From assembly GCA_947492745.1 (NCBI GenBank), contig CANLOE010000020.1, forward strand, positions 1-64,000: a DNA stretch of 64,000 bases, given 5' to 3'. Every line of letters starts with the position of its first letter. Position 1 is the stretch's first letter. The notes under the pieces were generated by a model. That model had not been told where the DNA came from. It was given only the letters and a program-made list of their open reading frames with translations, and searched no databases. The DNA comes from an uncultured Cyclobacteriaceae bacterium (GTDB taxonomy: Bacteria > Bacteroidota > Bacteroidia > Cytophagales > Cyclobacteriaceae). Below are positions 1 through 9,396 of this stretch, piece by piece. A program made the translations under genes and the position numbers.

Positions 1-72
1 CTGCGGTTCTCGCCTTGATTGAAACAAAATGACCCGCGGAATCTTATACGACATTTAAAACCTAAATTTGTA
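1..72 (-). mobile_element. Family A element, cut by window start
   Basis: The inner part and one terminus of a family A element; the end reads AAATTTGTA and is followed by TTA, the usual flank. The other end lies outside the window. Confidence 0.85.
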
Positions 73-83
73 TTAATGACACA

Positions 84-137
84 AAAGCCTCCTCACCTAA
101 ACATGTTCTCATCACGAAATCCTTTTGATCAATCCGG
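84..137. repeat. Family E element, right-hand end only
   Basis: Matches the right end of the E copies at 5271 and 44886 (CTCATCACGAAATCC, then GATCAAT..GGG). The remaining sequence to 397 contains no gene I can support; small open frames there have no recognisable features. Confidence 0.6.
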
Positions 138-397
138 GTTGAATACTTTCTATATCATGCTTATGGTTGTGTATAATCTTTGGGCACGGGATTTTTTTGA
201 AATCTCCATAGGTAGTATCACACTTTTTGTCAATGATTCCATATCTAAAATAAGGGATGACAAATTCTAAAGTAATTGCTGCCAAAACAATCCCTAAAGT
301 GTACCTATCTACAATATTGATGGGTATTCGGTCTGCACTTGCCTTGCTCAAAAGTATCAACCTTCTGATGCTGTAAAAATTCCTTATGAGCGATTTA

Positions 398-556
398 TAC
401 AAACTTAGCTTTTAAAATCGCCTATCTTCCTGTTCATTTTGCTTCACTCTGCGTTAACAATCCTAGGGGTAGCGCTGCTATCCCTGCGGTTATCGCCTTG
501 ATTGAAAAAAAAATGATCCGCGCAATCTTATACGACAGTTGAATCCCAAATTTGTA
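398..556 (-). mobile_element. Family A element, complete short form
   Basis: 159 bp from TACAAACTTAGC to CCAAATTTGTA, flanked on both sides by TTA. It has imperfect terminal inverted repeats of about 24 bp and a central GATAGC/GCTATC-type hairpin, and no coding capacity. Confidence 0.9.
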
Positions 557-986
557 TTATTGATACTACCATACCTTTTTTGTGCGACCGGTCATTGTGC
601 CTTGGCTTGTTTTTCTTTTTCCCGAGGTGTAAAATCAAGAGGACAGATTCCATTAAAATACAATATTGAAAAAAATGAAAAACCTCAAAAAGCAGACATA
701 GCTGATGTTTTTTGTAGATTTAAAGCGAAATAATGGAACTCTGTTGGATTTTTTGGGTTTATTGATATATTCTTACTTTTAATCTATATCAGAAAATCAA
801 TTGAAACCCTGAAAATCGGAAAAATATATGCTTTTTATTAAATTGGATATAGTGCTACTACACTAAGTTCGGAAAACCCTGATTTTCGACTATTCTTACC
901 TATAAGGTCATACTCTGAGGCGTATGACGGATTGATAAATAACCCAAGAGATATCTATGATAACGCACTATTGTATATAGAAAATA
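557..986. other. Intergenic region without a supported gene
   Basis: AT-rich stretch between the family A copy and the AraC-type gene. A 64-codon frame begins inside the repeat and has no family resemblance, so it is not called. It presumably holds the promoter of the downstream pair. Confidence 0.5.
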
Positions 987-1304
987 ATGAAACTTTTAGA
1001 TCAATTGCACCAGCTGATCGATCAGCACATTTACGAACATCGAGATATTGCTTTTTATGAGGCCAAACTTGGCTTAAAGCCCAAATACCTGAGCAAGGTT
1101 TTTAAAAAAGCGGATATAGCCCCTCCCTGTCAAATACTGATAGACAGGCAACTCCAAGAAAGCCAGCAGTTACTATTGGATACCGATCTTTCCATTAAGG
1201 AAATCGCCTTTAAATTGGGCTTTGAAGACCCTTATTATTTCAGTAGGCTTTTTAAGGAAAAAACGGCCATGTCACCTAGTCAATACCGAGAAGTGGAGCA
1301 GTGA
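987..1304 (+). CDS. Short AraC-family regulator (DNA-binding domain only)
   Basis: A 105-residue protein made up almost entirely of the AraC/XylS double helix-turn-helix domain. Both helix-turn-helix units are visible: FYEAKLGLKPKYLSKVFKK near residues 23-41, and SIKEIAFKLGFEDPYYFSRL near 70-89, followed by the family signature MSPSQYR. Typical family members carry an additional N-terminal sensor domain of about 150-200 residues that is missing here. An in-frame stop lies nine bases before the ATG, so no longer start exists in this frame. It may be a genuine small regulator or the remnant of a larger gene. It lies 69 bp upstream of the AhpD-like gene on the same strand and may control it (inference). 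Confidence 0.8.
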   Translation: MKLLDQLHQLIDQHIYEHRDIAFYEAKLGLKPKYLSKVFKKADIAPPCQILIDRQLQESQQLLLDTDLSIKEIAFKLGFEDPYYFSRLFKEKTAMSPSQYREVEQ

Positions 1305-1373
1305 ACCTTTATCCATTGTCAAATCCTGCTTTCAAAATTAATATTGCACTTTAACCAATTTTGAAAGACCATA

Positions 1374-1934
1374 ATGAAACAATTTACCAAGCATACTCTG
1401 GAGAGTGCTCCGGAGGAAGCTATAGACCACCTCCAATATGCCGAGAAAAAATACGGCATGTTACCGAATCTTATTCGCTATATGGCCAGCGCACCACCAG
1501 CACTGGAAGGTTATATGAACCTGTTCAACACTTTTTCGAAGACCTCTTTTTCGGCCGGAGAACAACACTTGATTCTATTGGCAGTGAGCATTGTCAATCA
1601 ATGTGACTACTGCACGGCCGCACACTCACGGGCAGCAAAGGCGGCAGGTGCCGATATCGGTATGATCAATACCATTAGAAAGGGAGTCAAAACAGGGGAT
1701 TCACGAATCGATACGCTCATTGCGTTCACTAAGTTGATAGTGGAAAAAAAGGGATTTATCGAAAAGGAAAATCTCGAAGAGTTTTATGCGGCAGGTTTCG
1801 AACCGGAAAATGTCCTTGAAATCATTGTGGGAGTTTCCCTGAAGACATTATCCAATTATATCAATCATATTACCGAGAATGTTATTAACGAAGAACTGAA
1901 ACCTTTTGAGGTCGGTAAGGAAATAGAAGCATAG
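1374..1934 (+). CDS. Carboxymuconolactone decarboxylase / AhpD-like protein
   Basis: A 186-residue all-helical protein of the CMD/AhpD superfamily. The AhpD redox motif is present near residue 78 as CDYCTAAHS (C-x-x-C followed by H), preceded by the usual glutamate in a GEQHLILLAVS helix. Members of this group act as peroxidase partners or thiol-dependent oxidoreductases in the cytoplasm; the exact substrate cannot be told. The preceding AraC-type gene is on the same strand, which fits a small stress-responsive unit. Another reading frame overlapping its 5' end is a shadow. Confidence 0.85.
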   Translation: MKQFTKHTLESAPEEAIDHLQYAEKKYGMLPNLIRYMASAPPALEGYMNLFNTFSKTSFSAGEQHLILLAVSIVNQCDYCTAAHSRAAKAAGADIGMINTIRKGVKTGDSRIDTLIAFTKLIVEKKGFIEKENLEEFYAAGFEPENVLEIIVGVSLKTLSNYINHITENVINEELKPFEVGKEIEA

Positions 1935-2034
1935 GGAAATCATAAGTTTCCATTATGATTTAGATGCAAACCTGAACTATTATATTTTATTATATAATGG
2001 ATTATAGAGTAGGTTTATTATTCGGGTTTGTATC

Positions 2035-2060
2035 ACCCATTCATATATATATGAATGGGT
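2035..2060. terminator. Perfect 26-bp palindrome between convergent genes
   Basis: ACCCATTCATATATATATGAATGGGT is not written in full elsewhere in this window; its arms ACCCATTCATATA and TATATGAATGGGT pair perfectly. It lies between the stop codons of the AhpD-like gene and the convergent barrel gene. There is no clear T-run, so a terminator role is only likely. Confidence 0.5.
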
Positions 2061-2134
2061 TCTCTGCATTTATGCCCGTCTGGCTTCTTTTTTGTGTTGG
2101 GTGTTCTATCTGTTCCTGATCATGAACGAAGCTA

Positions 2135-2770
2135 TCAAAATTTCACTCCGAGTACGAGGCCGACCATATCGCTTTTGACGGTAAAATTATCGTTTTTGGA
2201 GATATTGATCAGTCCTCGACTATAGCGTATACCCGTGGTCAGGGCAGTATTCGGCCCAAGTTGAAAACGGGTACCTGCTTCCAACAGCAATGCACTATCG
2301 AAAAACTTGAACTTCTCGGTCAATAGCCTTGTACCATCATCAATCTCATCATTGATTTTTATCTCAGCGGTCAGTCCCAGTTCGCTGTATATTTTCAGGT
2401 CGGGGGCTATCTCATTGGTATAAAGCTTGAGTGCCACGGGAATCTGCAGGTATTGTAGATTGTACTTTTCGGAAATGGTCCTGTTCTCGGCCGTATCACC
2501 GCTAACCTGCACTCCTTTAGTGACATAGTTTATACCCGTCGTGAAAAAATAACGGTCATTAATGGATTGATCGAAAAATACACCAAAAGAAAATTTGATG
2601 CTACTGCCGTCTTTTTCCAAGGGTAGCCCTTCTCCGGAATCATCCACTCGCGCATAACTGATATTAGGTATCAGGTTCAGTCCTATTTTTGGCTGGGACT
2701 TCGCAGGAAGAGCCAGTAAAGCACATAGGAACGATAAAATAAAAATAGTCAGAGTTTGTTTCTTTTTCAT
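2135..2770 (-). CDS. Outer-membrane beta-barrel protein (porin/PorT-like fold)
   Basis: A 211-residue protein starting at the ATG before KKKQTLTIF; a longer frame begins at 2839 but would overlap the upstream gene and put the signal peptide internally. The N-terminus is a clear signal peptide ending at the AKSQ cleavage region. The mature part alternates hydrophobic and polar residues as expected for an eight-stranded barrel and ends in VGLVLGVKF, a typical outer-membrane terminal strand. It resembles the broad Bacteroidota family of small outer-membrane barrels with an 'outer membrane protein beta-barrel' domain. No specific function can be assigned. It follows the topoisomerase IB remnant by 22 bp. 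Confidence 0.75.
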   Translation of the reverse strand: MKKKQTLTIFILSFLCALLALPAKSQPKIGLNLIPNISYARVDDSGEGLPLEKDGSSIKFSFGVFFDQSINDRYFFTTGINYVTKGVQVSGDTAENRTISEKYNLQYLQIPVALKLYTNEIAPDLKIYSELGLTAEIKINDEIDDGTRLLTEKFKFFDSALLLEAGTRFQLGPNTALTTGIRYSRGLINISKNDNFTVKSDMVGLVLGVKF

Positions 2771-2792
2771 ATCGATATTGGTTGATGCGAAG

Positions 2793-3766
2793 TTAAAGGC
2801 TTTTCGTCTTTTGTAATAGTGCCAGTGCCATTTTTTCATGTTTCCTTAGCAATTTTTGATGAGTGGGGTCAGGAAGTATTAGGTCTAAGTGCTGAGGTTC
2901 TTTCTCGGCTACATCGCTTATAATGTCCGGATGTATGTAGTATTTTCGACAGGTGGCCACTGTATTTCCCAGTTTTTCGGCCACTTTTCGAACAATACAG
3001 GTCTCCATTTTTTTTCCGGGGTTTTTCTTACATTCTTTAGTTGCCTGAGGGATGTATTTTAATGCCAGTGTACTTGCTCTCCAAGTTCTAAAGTCTTTTG
3101 CCGTGAAGTCGCCACAACCTATGCTCTGTAGATAATCGTTGATGTCCGATGAGTCTATCTGTTGATAACTGCCATCCTCGGTTATGTACTGAAAGAGTCC
3201 TTGTCCGGGCAAACCGGAAATGGCGTTGGTCAGTTTTTGAAGCTTTTGGTCTTTTATGGTGATTTTCCTGAATGTATTGCTTTTTGCTTTGTACCTCAAC
3301 TGTAGTCCATTGTCTTCTCTATTGGGGTGTTTTTCCTTTAGTGTTGTGCTCCCACAGTCCCGTTGCGCTTTCTATAGCGTCGATTACCGACCCTGAGGAA
3401 AAAATGTTCGTCGATAAGACTGAGCACAAGAGCGATTATCTTATTTTTTGACCAACCCGTCTCTTTCAGGTCTTTTCTGAGATGACACCTTATTTTAGGT
3501 ACTTGCTGACCGAAGTACCAAAGCTTATCAAACTTATATTGCTGTTGTTGACTTGTCCACAACTCATGATAGAGGTATTGCTTTCTGCCAGCGGCATCAT
3601 ATCCAGTGGCCTGAATGTGCCCATTTTCTTTTGGGCAAATCCATACTTCTTTCCAATTGGGCGGAATATTTAGCCGAGCTATACGCTGCGGGATTGCTTG
3701 AGCATGGACTTCTCTATTCTGAGCATCATAATAAAGAAAGCTCTTTCCTCTTTTTTTCTTTGCCAC
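2793..3766 (-). pseudogene. DNA topoisomerase IB, split by a frameshift
   Basis: Two frames together cover one poxvirus-like type IB topoisomerase. The upstream part (3338-3766, GTG start; an in-frame stop lies just upstream) carries WICPKENGHIQATGYDAAGR and the Arg-containing FLRVGNRRY segment. The downstream part (to 2793) carries DFTAKDFRTW and the catalytic tyrosine in CRKYYIHP. After NGTVG the first frame runs into a stop, while the next frame continues with STTLKEKHPNREDN, the expected linker. Adding one G in the GTGGGAGC run near 3345-3350 restores a single reading frame. This is therefore a single-base loss (or a sequencing error), not two genes. The intact enzyme would relax supercoils through a 3'-phosphotyrosine intermediate. 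Confidence 0.85.
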
Positions 3767-3841
3767 CCGGGAGCATCATCGTGCACATGGCATAAAGCTA
3801 CATAAAACTACATGATCGGATTTCATAGGAAACAAACGGTA

Positions 3842-4990
3842 CTAAAAAGCTTCCGCAAGATTAAAATAATAATGCACCCTCTCCTTGCTGGCACCGGTAT
3901 CGAATCTCAGGTTGAGCCTTTCTTTTCTTTCTACTAAAAACCTCAAGCCCAGACCTCCGGTAAATCGGAGATTGCCCCATTCGAAATCTTTGAGACTCGG
4001 TGCAACATCGCCAAATCCCACAAAAGCTACCGCCCCCAGTCTACCTATCAGTTGTTTTCTATATTCTGCTTGGAAGGCTATATAATGTCGGTCTAAAAAT
4101 CGTCCCTCATAATACCCTCGCATCAGCTCGGGTCCCCCGAGAGCCCCCAGCTCTGAAAGTGGTGGGTTGCCCCAAGTCATGTCCATGACCAATTGTAGGG
4201 CCAGTACATCCTCTTTGTCTTTGGTCGGTTGTGTATAATGCCTCACATCAAGTCTGGTTAGTTGGAACTTTTGTGTCCCTCCCAGAGTATTGCCATAAAA
4301 TCCATGTGTAAATTCGACAAACCAGCCCTGTTTGGCATTAAGTAGATTATTTCTATTATCATATACAGCTGCCAATTCTGCTCCTGCTGAAGTTGAACCT
4401 AGGCCCCCTTCGATTTCTCCTCGCGCCAACAACCCCTCAGAGTCGACCTCTACATCTGAAATATGATTATACCTCAATCCTCCACCTACAAAAAGGTATG
4501 TGTTTGGAATCCTTTTAAGTAATATAGGTTCGAACAAAATCTGATTGAACTCATAATTCTCTTGGTCAGCGGAAAATGAATCTCTACCCAGTCCGAAAAA
4601 CAGACGGGGAAACTTCTGAAAACGGATATTGCCCTTAACCATATATTTCTCCTGAGGAGTGAATATTTCGAAACCTGAGTATACCAAGATTTGGTTTTCC
4701 AATGTATAAGATACGGATATGGGCATATTAGAGGTTCTTGTTTCTTCACCTGAACCCTTGAATTTAAAAAGCCCTTTAGCACCAAAGCCCAAGGCGAGCT
4801 TGGTCTCCGGCGAATAAGTAACCACGGGAGAGATAATGATTTTAGCCGAATAGATAGCGCTATCCGCTGCTGCTTGCCGCTTGTTGGGATGCATCGTGAA
4901 AAAATCCACTATGTGGTCAAAACCCTGAGCAGAAGCATGACAGCCCATTAGTGATACTGTCCATATAAACAAAAAGGTTATCGACCTCAT
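3842..4990 (-). CDS. BamA/TamA-like outer-membrane barrel protein
   Basis: A 382-residue protein with an N-terminal signal peptide (cleavage near ASAQ, residue 22) and a barrel rich in glycine and aromatic residues. The region GGPELMRGYYEGRFLDRHYI near residue 290 matches the conserved RGY..G.F strand-and-loop motif of Omp85 (bacterial surface antigen) barrels, and the protein ends in phenylalanine as such barrels do. There is no room for multiple POTRA domains, so it is a barrel-only member, as is common in Bacteroidota. Substrate unknown. It is encoded upstream of the topoisomerase remnant on the same strand with a gap of about 75 bp. Confidence 0.75.
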   Translation of the reverse strand: MRSITFLFIWTVSLMGCHASAQGFDHIVDFFTMHPNKRQAAADSAIYSAKIIISPVVTYSPETKLALGFGAKGLFKFKGSGEETRTSNMPISVSYTLENQILVYSGFEIFTPQEKYMVKGNIRFQKFPRLFFGLGRDSFSADQENYEFNQILFEPILLKRIPNTYLFVGGGLRYNHISDVEVDSEGLLARGEIEGGLGSTSAGAELAAVYDNRNNLLNAKQGWFVEFTHGFYGNTLGGTQKFQLTRLDVRHYTQPTKDKEDVLALQLVMDMTWGNPPLSELGALGGPELMRGYYEGRFLDRHYIAFQAEYRKQLIGRLGAVAFVGFGDVAPSLKDFEWGNLRFTGGLGLRFLVERKERLNLRFDTGASKERVHYYFNLAEAF

Positions 4991-5270
4991 AAGTTCAGAT
5001 TCATAAAAAATATAATTGGATGTCTCTCTTCATATCGCAGCAAAAATATTGAAGTAATCCAGACCTTTGTCCAGCACCGAGAATTTTGGCTTTTGTGTCC
5101 TAATCAAGGATTTCTTCCGCTGCATAGCCGAGGCGATGGAAATTAAATAAGACAAAATAAGAGTGCTAAATGTGAAATTTACAGGTAAAAGAAAAAGTCC
5201 AAATAACTTCATTAAATGCAACACAATGGACCGTTAGAAAACGTCTTGAACAAGTAAATATCGGATTAAA
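4991..5270. other. Intergenic region, no gene seen
   Basis: AT-rich upstream region of the minus-strand barrel gene; a 64-codon minus-strand frame here has no supporting features and is not called. Confidence 0.5.
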
Positions 5271-5437
5271 CATAAAATAATCGATAGCCTTCCTATTATG
5301 AACATAAATTGCTTCAAAATCAGTAGTTTTACGCTATGCAGGTTTCTCACCTTATCAGTACGCTAGACCTCCTCACCTGAACCGCTGATTTATTATACTT
5401 TAAGCCCTCATCACGAAATCCTATTGATCAATTTAGG
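5271..5437 (+). repeat. Family E element
   Basis: About 167 bp, beginning CATAAAATAATCGATAG and ending CTATTGATCAATTTAGG, flanked by TTAAA on both sides (5-bp target duplication). It shares left and right ends with the E copy at 44886-45200 and its terminal repeat with family C. Confidence 0.75.
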
Positions 5438-5539
5438 TTAAAGATAAAGATTTATTTTGCTGGATACACCTGTTCCGCACAGAGCGGATATCAATTGTTG
5501 ATAATTTCATCAGATACCTTGTCATAACTATACTAGTTA

Positions 5540-5747
5540 TACAAATTTGGGTTTTAAATGTCGTATAAGATTCCGCGGGTCATTTTGGTTTCAATCCAGG
5601 CGATAACCGCAGGGATAGCAGCGCTATCGCGAGGATTGTCAACGCAGAGTGAAGCAAAACCGAAGGTTCATGAACACCACTGGAATCAAACACAATAGTG
5701 AACTAAATGAACAGGAAGATAGGCGATATTTAAAAGCTAAGTTTGTA
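5540..5747 (+). mobile_element. Family A element, long form (208 bp)
   Basis: TACAAATTTGGG to AAGTTTGTA, flanked by TTA on both sides. It has an extra 49-bp block (containing the palindrome GTTCATGAAC) relative to the 159-bp form. Confidence 0.9.
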
Positions 5748-5766
5748 TTATAAGCGGATTGATTCA

Positions 5767-5933
5767 ATCCTAGATCATGCATTGAAAAATCTACTACGGA
5801 TTTAAATAGCTACAAATCAGTAAAGTGGACGTTTTTTTTGAACGAACCGTAGCGATGCTACGCCAAATCCGATAAAACACCCTGATGTATTGCTTTTTAA
5901 ACCTTCATAACTAAGTTCTGATACACAATCCGA
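5767..5933 (-). repeat. Family B-like element, degenerate
   Basis: Begins with the B terminus (TAGATCATGCATTGAAAAATC) and contains the CCGTAGCGATGCTACG core hairpin. The 62-codon frame inside it is a by-product of the repeat. Confidence 0.6.
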
Positions 5934-6034
5934 TTTTAACGCAATTTTATACCGACGCAATTTGTAGGGTAAACATGTCTTTCGAATTGATTGGGACAAT
6001 TTCAATTATAACATCTTTCAAAACAGTCCGGCAC

Positions 6035-6451
6035 CTAACCCTTTTCTTCCTCATTAGCATGCTTTGATGATATCGCAGGACTCTTCATGCCCTTATTGAT
6101 TTGATCATAGGAGTTCTCACCCAGATCAATCCCTTTATGGGTTATTGTTAAGGGCGTATTCAGTAGTTTGGGATGTTTTTCCAATATCTGCAATAGATCA
6201 TCTTCATCCAATCCGCTTATACTAGCCGCAGAATATTCTTCCCATCTTTTTTGATGGATGATTTTGCTTAGACTGACTTTACTATTGGAGAGTATATCGG
6301 CAAGTTGTAATCTAGTCAACTTTTCCCTGCTTATGTCCAAGGTTTTGAGTACTAGATTTCCAGAACTGTTCAAATAGGCCAGTGTTTGATTTTCATCAGT
6401 ATCCTCACCGTTGTAGATGAGCATTATCTCATTTTTCTCGACATTTAACAT
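6035..6451 (-). CDS. ArsC/Spx-like thioredoxin-fold protein
   Basis: A 138-residue cytoplasmic protein resembling the ArsC/Spx branch of the thioredoxin fold. Visible similarity is strongest in the second half, where DDLLQILEKHPKLLNTPLTI matches the 'L..HP.LL.RP.' region that follows the active-site helix. The N-terminal CxxC or single catalytic cysteine expected for a reductase is absent (no cysteine in the protein), so arsenate reduction is unlikely. It precedes an MscS channel gene on the same strand with about 50 bp between them. A stress-related role is inferred only from the context. Confidence 0.6.
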   Translation of the reverse strand: MLNVEKNEIMLIYNGEDTDENQTLAYLNSSGNLVLKTLDISREKLTRLQLADILSNSKVSLSKIIHQKRWEEYSAASISGLDEDDLLQILEKHPKLLNTPLTITHKGIDLGENSYDQINKGMKSPAISSKHANEEEKG

Positions 6452-6499
6452 GGGCTTGATGTTTTATAGTTGAACTAATTGATATCAGTTTTCAGACGA

Positions 6500-7462
6500 T
6501 TAGCCATTTTCGGATACTTTTATCCTGGATTTGCCATCCTCCTCATTATTATCCTTTTCGTTGGATTCAGAGAGGGATTTTATATTCATCTCGTCCAATC
6601 GCTGCCCCCCTTTGATACCAAAGTCCAGTGTCCTGATAGGAAATGGTATGGTGATATTGTTGGCATCAAAAGCTTTTTTAATGGCTTTAATAGCCTTATT
6701 GGTCATACTTAAGTAACCAGGCTGATCTGGAAAATCTATCCAAAAGCGGACATTGAAATTAATGGAGCTACCACCAAATTCATGATAATCGAAAATAACA
6801 TCCTTGTCTTTGGCAACTCCTTCCAGTGAAGATATGGTCTCTTTGACCAATGATTCTACGTCTTCCAGATTTTCACTGTAGGATACACCGACGGGCAGGT
6901 CAATCCTTCGCCGCCCTGTAGAACTGTAATTGATGATTTTGTCCTGTATCACGTTTTTGTTGGGTATGTATACTTCCTGTCCCTGAAACGTTTCTATTAC
7001 GGTAACCCTCAAATTTGTCCGAGCCACTTTTCCCATATTGCCTTCCACCTCTATCACATCTCCTACAACATATGGTTTTCGAAATGCCAGAATAATCCCT
7101 GAAATAAAATTGGCAGCGATATCCTGAAAGGCAAATCCAAGTGCGAGACCTATCACCCCGACACCGGCCAGTAGGGATGTTACTGCTTTGTCCAGTTTCA
7201 ATATCCCCAAACAGAAGAAAATACCCAGACCAAAGACGGTAAAGTAGATTATCTTTCCGAAAAGGTCTTTTAGGGCACCGTCTCCTGAGGCTTTAGAAAA
7301 AATCTTTTTAAATAGATTTCGAGCCAGTTTGGCCAAAAGTGCAAATAAAACAAGAAGAATAACAGCAACTATCATATTGGGAATCATACTGATGAAAGCT
7401 TCCAACCATGACTCTAATTTGCCGGTAACTTTACTGATAGGTTCTGAGATATTCAAGTCCAT
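6500..7462 (-). CDS. Small-conductance mechanosensitive channel (MscS family)
   Basis: A 320-residue inner-membrane protein. Three hydrophobic helices occupy roughly residues 25-135; the third contains the pore-lining pattern GVGVIGLALGFAFQ, followed by the family signature DIAANFISGIILAFRKPY and the beta-domain start VGDVIEVEGNMGKV. The cytoplasmic part holds the YIPNKNVI loop typical of MscS. Such channels open under membrane tension and release solutes on hypo-osmotic shock. The C-terminal tail (last about 35 residues) is charged and poorly conserved. It lies in a minus-strand group with the YtxH-like gene upstream and the ArsC-like gene downstream. Confidence 0.93.
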   Translation of the reverse strand: MDLNISEPISKVTGKLESWLEAFISMIPNMIVAVILLVLFALLAKLARNLFKKIFSKASGDGALKDLFGKIIYFTVFGLGIFFCLGILKLDKAVTSLLAGVGVIGLALGFAFQDIAANFISGIILAFRKPYVVGDVIEVEGNMGKVARTNLRVTVIETFQGQEVYIPNKNVIQDKIINYSSTGRRRIDLPVGVSYSENLEDVESLVKETISSLEGVAKDKDVIFDYHEFGGSSINFNVRFWIDFPDQPGYLSMTNKAIKAIKKAFDANNITIPFPIRTLDFGIKGGQRLDEMNIKSLSESNEKDNNEEDGKSRIKVSENG

Positions 7463-7530
7463 ATTTTTCCGTGCTTCTTTTGTATTGATTTGCGCTGTTC
7501 AGAAAATTTAACTTTCTTATAAAAAATTTC

Positions 7531-7797
7531 TTAACTGAGTTTCATGCTTTCTTTGACGCTTTCCAAGAGACTTTTACCATTGACGGCATAGTTCTCTACC
7601 CTATCATTGTATTTTTCCTTTGTCGTCTGTGCTGTTTCTTCCAAAGAACTGGTCAAATCATTTTTTATGGATTCTGTTCTGTCGGCAATCATTTTACGTG
7701 TAGCTCTACCACTGCTGGGTGCGGTCAGTAAACCTGCAATTACACCTGCTGTTGCTCCTAATACAAAACCTCCGATTGTTTTCCATTGATTACTCAT
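7531..7797 (-). CDS. YtxH-domain small membrane protein
   Basis: An 88-residue protein with the YtxH pattern: one N-terminal transmembrane helix rich in glycine and alanine (GGFVLGATAGVIAGLLTAPS, residues 9-28), then SSGRATRK and an amphipathic, charged helical tail. Members of this family are general-stress proteins of unknown biochemical role that sit in the inner membrane. It lies upstream of the MscS gene on the same strand, which fits an envelope or osmotic stress unit. Confidence 0.88.
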   Translation of the reverse strand: MSNQWKTIGGFVLGATAGVIAGLLTAPSSGRATRKMIADRTESIKNDLTSSLEETAQTTKEKYNDRVENYAVNGKSLLESVKESMKLS

Positions 7798-8272
7798 AAT
7801 AAATGTTGTTTAGTTTATTACTGTAAGCTTTTACAGCATTCTATTCTTTATAGGGCAAAGAGTACTCCAAAACCCAAAGGGTATGTCCCAAATCGACACC
7901 TATCCTACCATTACCTGTATTTTACCCTATTGTAAGGCATATGTTGCGACACAAAATCCATACCCAGCGTAGAAAAAAGACCACACTTTTGTAGATATGA
8001 CTGCCAAAAGTCAAAAATTTCCTGAAGCGCTATGTATAAGCGAGAGCCCTTCTTATTGATAGGTATGAAAAGCACGGAACCAGTGTAGAATACAGGATGG
8101 ATGATAGCTTTACTCTTCCGTAACCTTATTTACCTGCCCGATACAGGTACTTGTCCGTAAGAAAATCATAGGATTTTTAGCAGTAGCCTCCTCGACAGAT
8201 GCTCTTTCGGTTCGATAATGGCCTTAGTGCATAGTATTGAACATCTTGTTTACCCCCCAAAAAACAATTATT
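7798..8272. other. Intergenic region between divergent genes
   Basis: Separates the minus-strand YtxH gene from the plus-strand TPR gene. I see no gene, strong hairpin or member of the repeat families; it should contain both promoters. Confidence 0.5.
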
Positions 8273-9070
8273 ATGATACGTCTATACACTACCCTTATAA
8301 GAACATCGTCACTAGGCATTTTCCTAAGCGCCTTTTTTCTGCTCTCTCTTGTGACATTCCTACCCTCACAGGCAATCGATGAAACCCAAAAACTTTTGAA
8401 CAGAGGCAACGAATTCCTAGACGGTCATCATTATGATAAGGCCATCGATATATATAACAAGTTATTGTCAATCGACGCCCATCATGTAGAAGCTCTTAGT
8501 AAGGGCAGCCTGGCCTATGCTAAACAAGGCTATTTTGAAGGCGAATTACAGAAAAGATTCTATCATAAAAGTCTGAAAATGGCCAGAAAAGCTTATCGTC
8601 TGGACCGAAATAATACTTGGACCAATCACGCTATGGCAGTAGCACTGGGCAGAAACATGGAAGATGACGGGTGGAAATCGAAGATAAACAAGATAAAAAG
8701 GATAAAGAAGTTCAACGACAGAACTCTGAGCCTGGATAAAACAATAGCTGGAGCTTGGTTTATAGAAGGCTTGTACCAGTATAAATTAGCAAATCTCAAT
8801 TATTTTAAGAGAACCATCGCAAAGACTTTACTGGGTGCCGAAGAGGTAAAATCCGCTTCATTCCGTAAAGCGAGGAAGGCTTTTAGTTCTGCCTTGGTGC
8901 ATGATGAGAAAAAAGCCGTTTATTACCTCTATTTGGGTAAGGTCAATAGAAAACTGGACCAAGATGAAATAGCGAAAGAAATATTGAACTCTGCGCTTAC
9001 ACTAGACCCTAGCGTACCCGGTAATAAAGATAAGATCAATGAGTGTAGACGCATAGTGGACCGCATATAG
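8273..9070 (+). CDS. TPR-repeat protein with N-terminal membrane anchor or signal
   Basis: A 265-residue protein; the ATG at 8273 is preferred to an in-frame TTG at 8237 because it places the hydrophobic segment (about residues 14-32, LGIFLSAFFLLSLVTFLPS) as a proper signal/anchor. The segment ends at SQA, a plausible cleavage site. The mature part contains TPR units, recognisable at LLNRGNEFLDGHHYDKAIDI and again in the last third (AVYYLYLGKVNRKL). Such proteins are periplasmic or envelope scaffolds. The end is followed within 10 bp by a family D repeat. Confidence 0.75.
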   Translation: MIRLYTTLIRTSSLGIFLSAFFLLSLVTFLPSQAIDETQKLLNRGNEFLDGHHYDKAIDIYNKLLSIDAHHVEALSKGSLAYAKQGYFEGELQKRFYHKSLKMARKAYRLDRNNTWTNHAMAVALGRNMEDDGWKSKINKIKRIKKFNDRTLSLDKTIAGAWFIEGLYQYKLANLNYFKRTIAKTLLGAEEVKSASFRKARKAFSSALVHDEKKAVYYLYLGKVNRKLDQDEIAKEILNSALTLDPSVPGNKDKINECRRIVDRI

Positions 9071-9077
9071 TTTTTAT

Positions 9078-9233
9078 CCCAAATCATGCATTAGCCCTTC
9101 TATTAGGGCTTCAAATCAGTAAAGTGAATGCGTTTTTTGAATTCACCGTAGCGGTGCTATGCTGAACCCAAGAAAACACACTGATTTATTACCATTTAAG
9201 TCTTCATGACGAAGTTCCAACGAACATTTTGGG
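9078..9233 (-). repeat. Family D element
   Basis: 156 bp from CCCAAATCATGC to GAACATTTTGGG with the CACCGTAGCGGTGCTATG core hairpin. The left end resembles family B, the rest family D, so this is a hybrid copy. It starts 8 bp after the TPR gene stop codon. Confidence 0.8.
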
Positions 9234-9396
9234 TTTAATGAAAAGTGAAATGGGGAATTTGTATTGCAACAAAAATGGGAAAATCATGCATTGGTGCAAT
9301 TTCATTGGTTGATGGGTCATTGGGGCTGTTCTGACGGGCAAAGTGCTTTCACAATCATTTTCAGTTCTGTAACAGAATAATTTGCTTTGGGTATAA
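9234..9396. repeat. Family G element
   Basis: Adjoins the D element. It shares GGTACAATTTCATTGG-like and GGGTATA-ending segments with G copies at 15609 and 29871. Confidence 0.6.

Noticed and set aside
539-733. 64-codon frame after the family A copy
   Set aside because: Starts inside the repeat and shows no signal peptide, domain or ribosome binding site.
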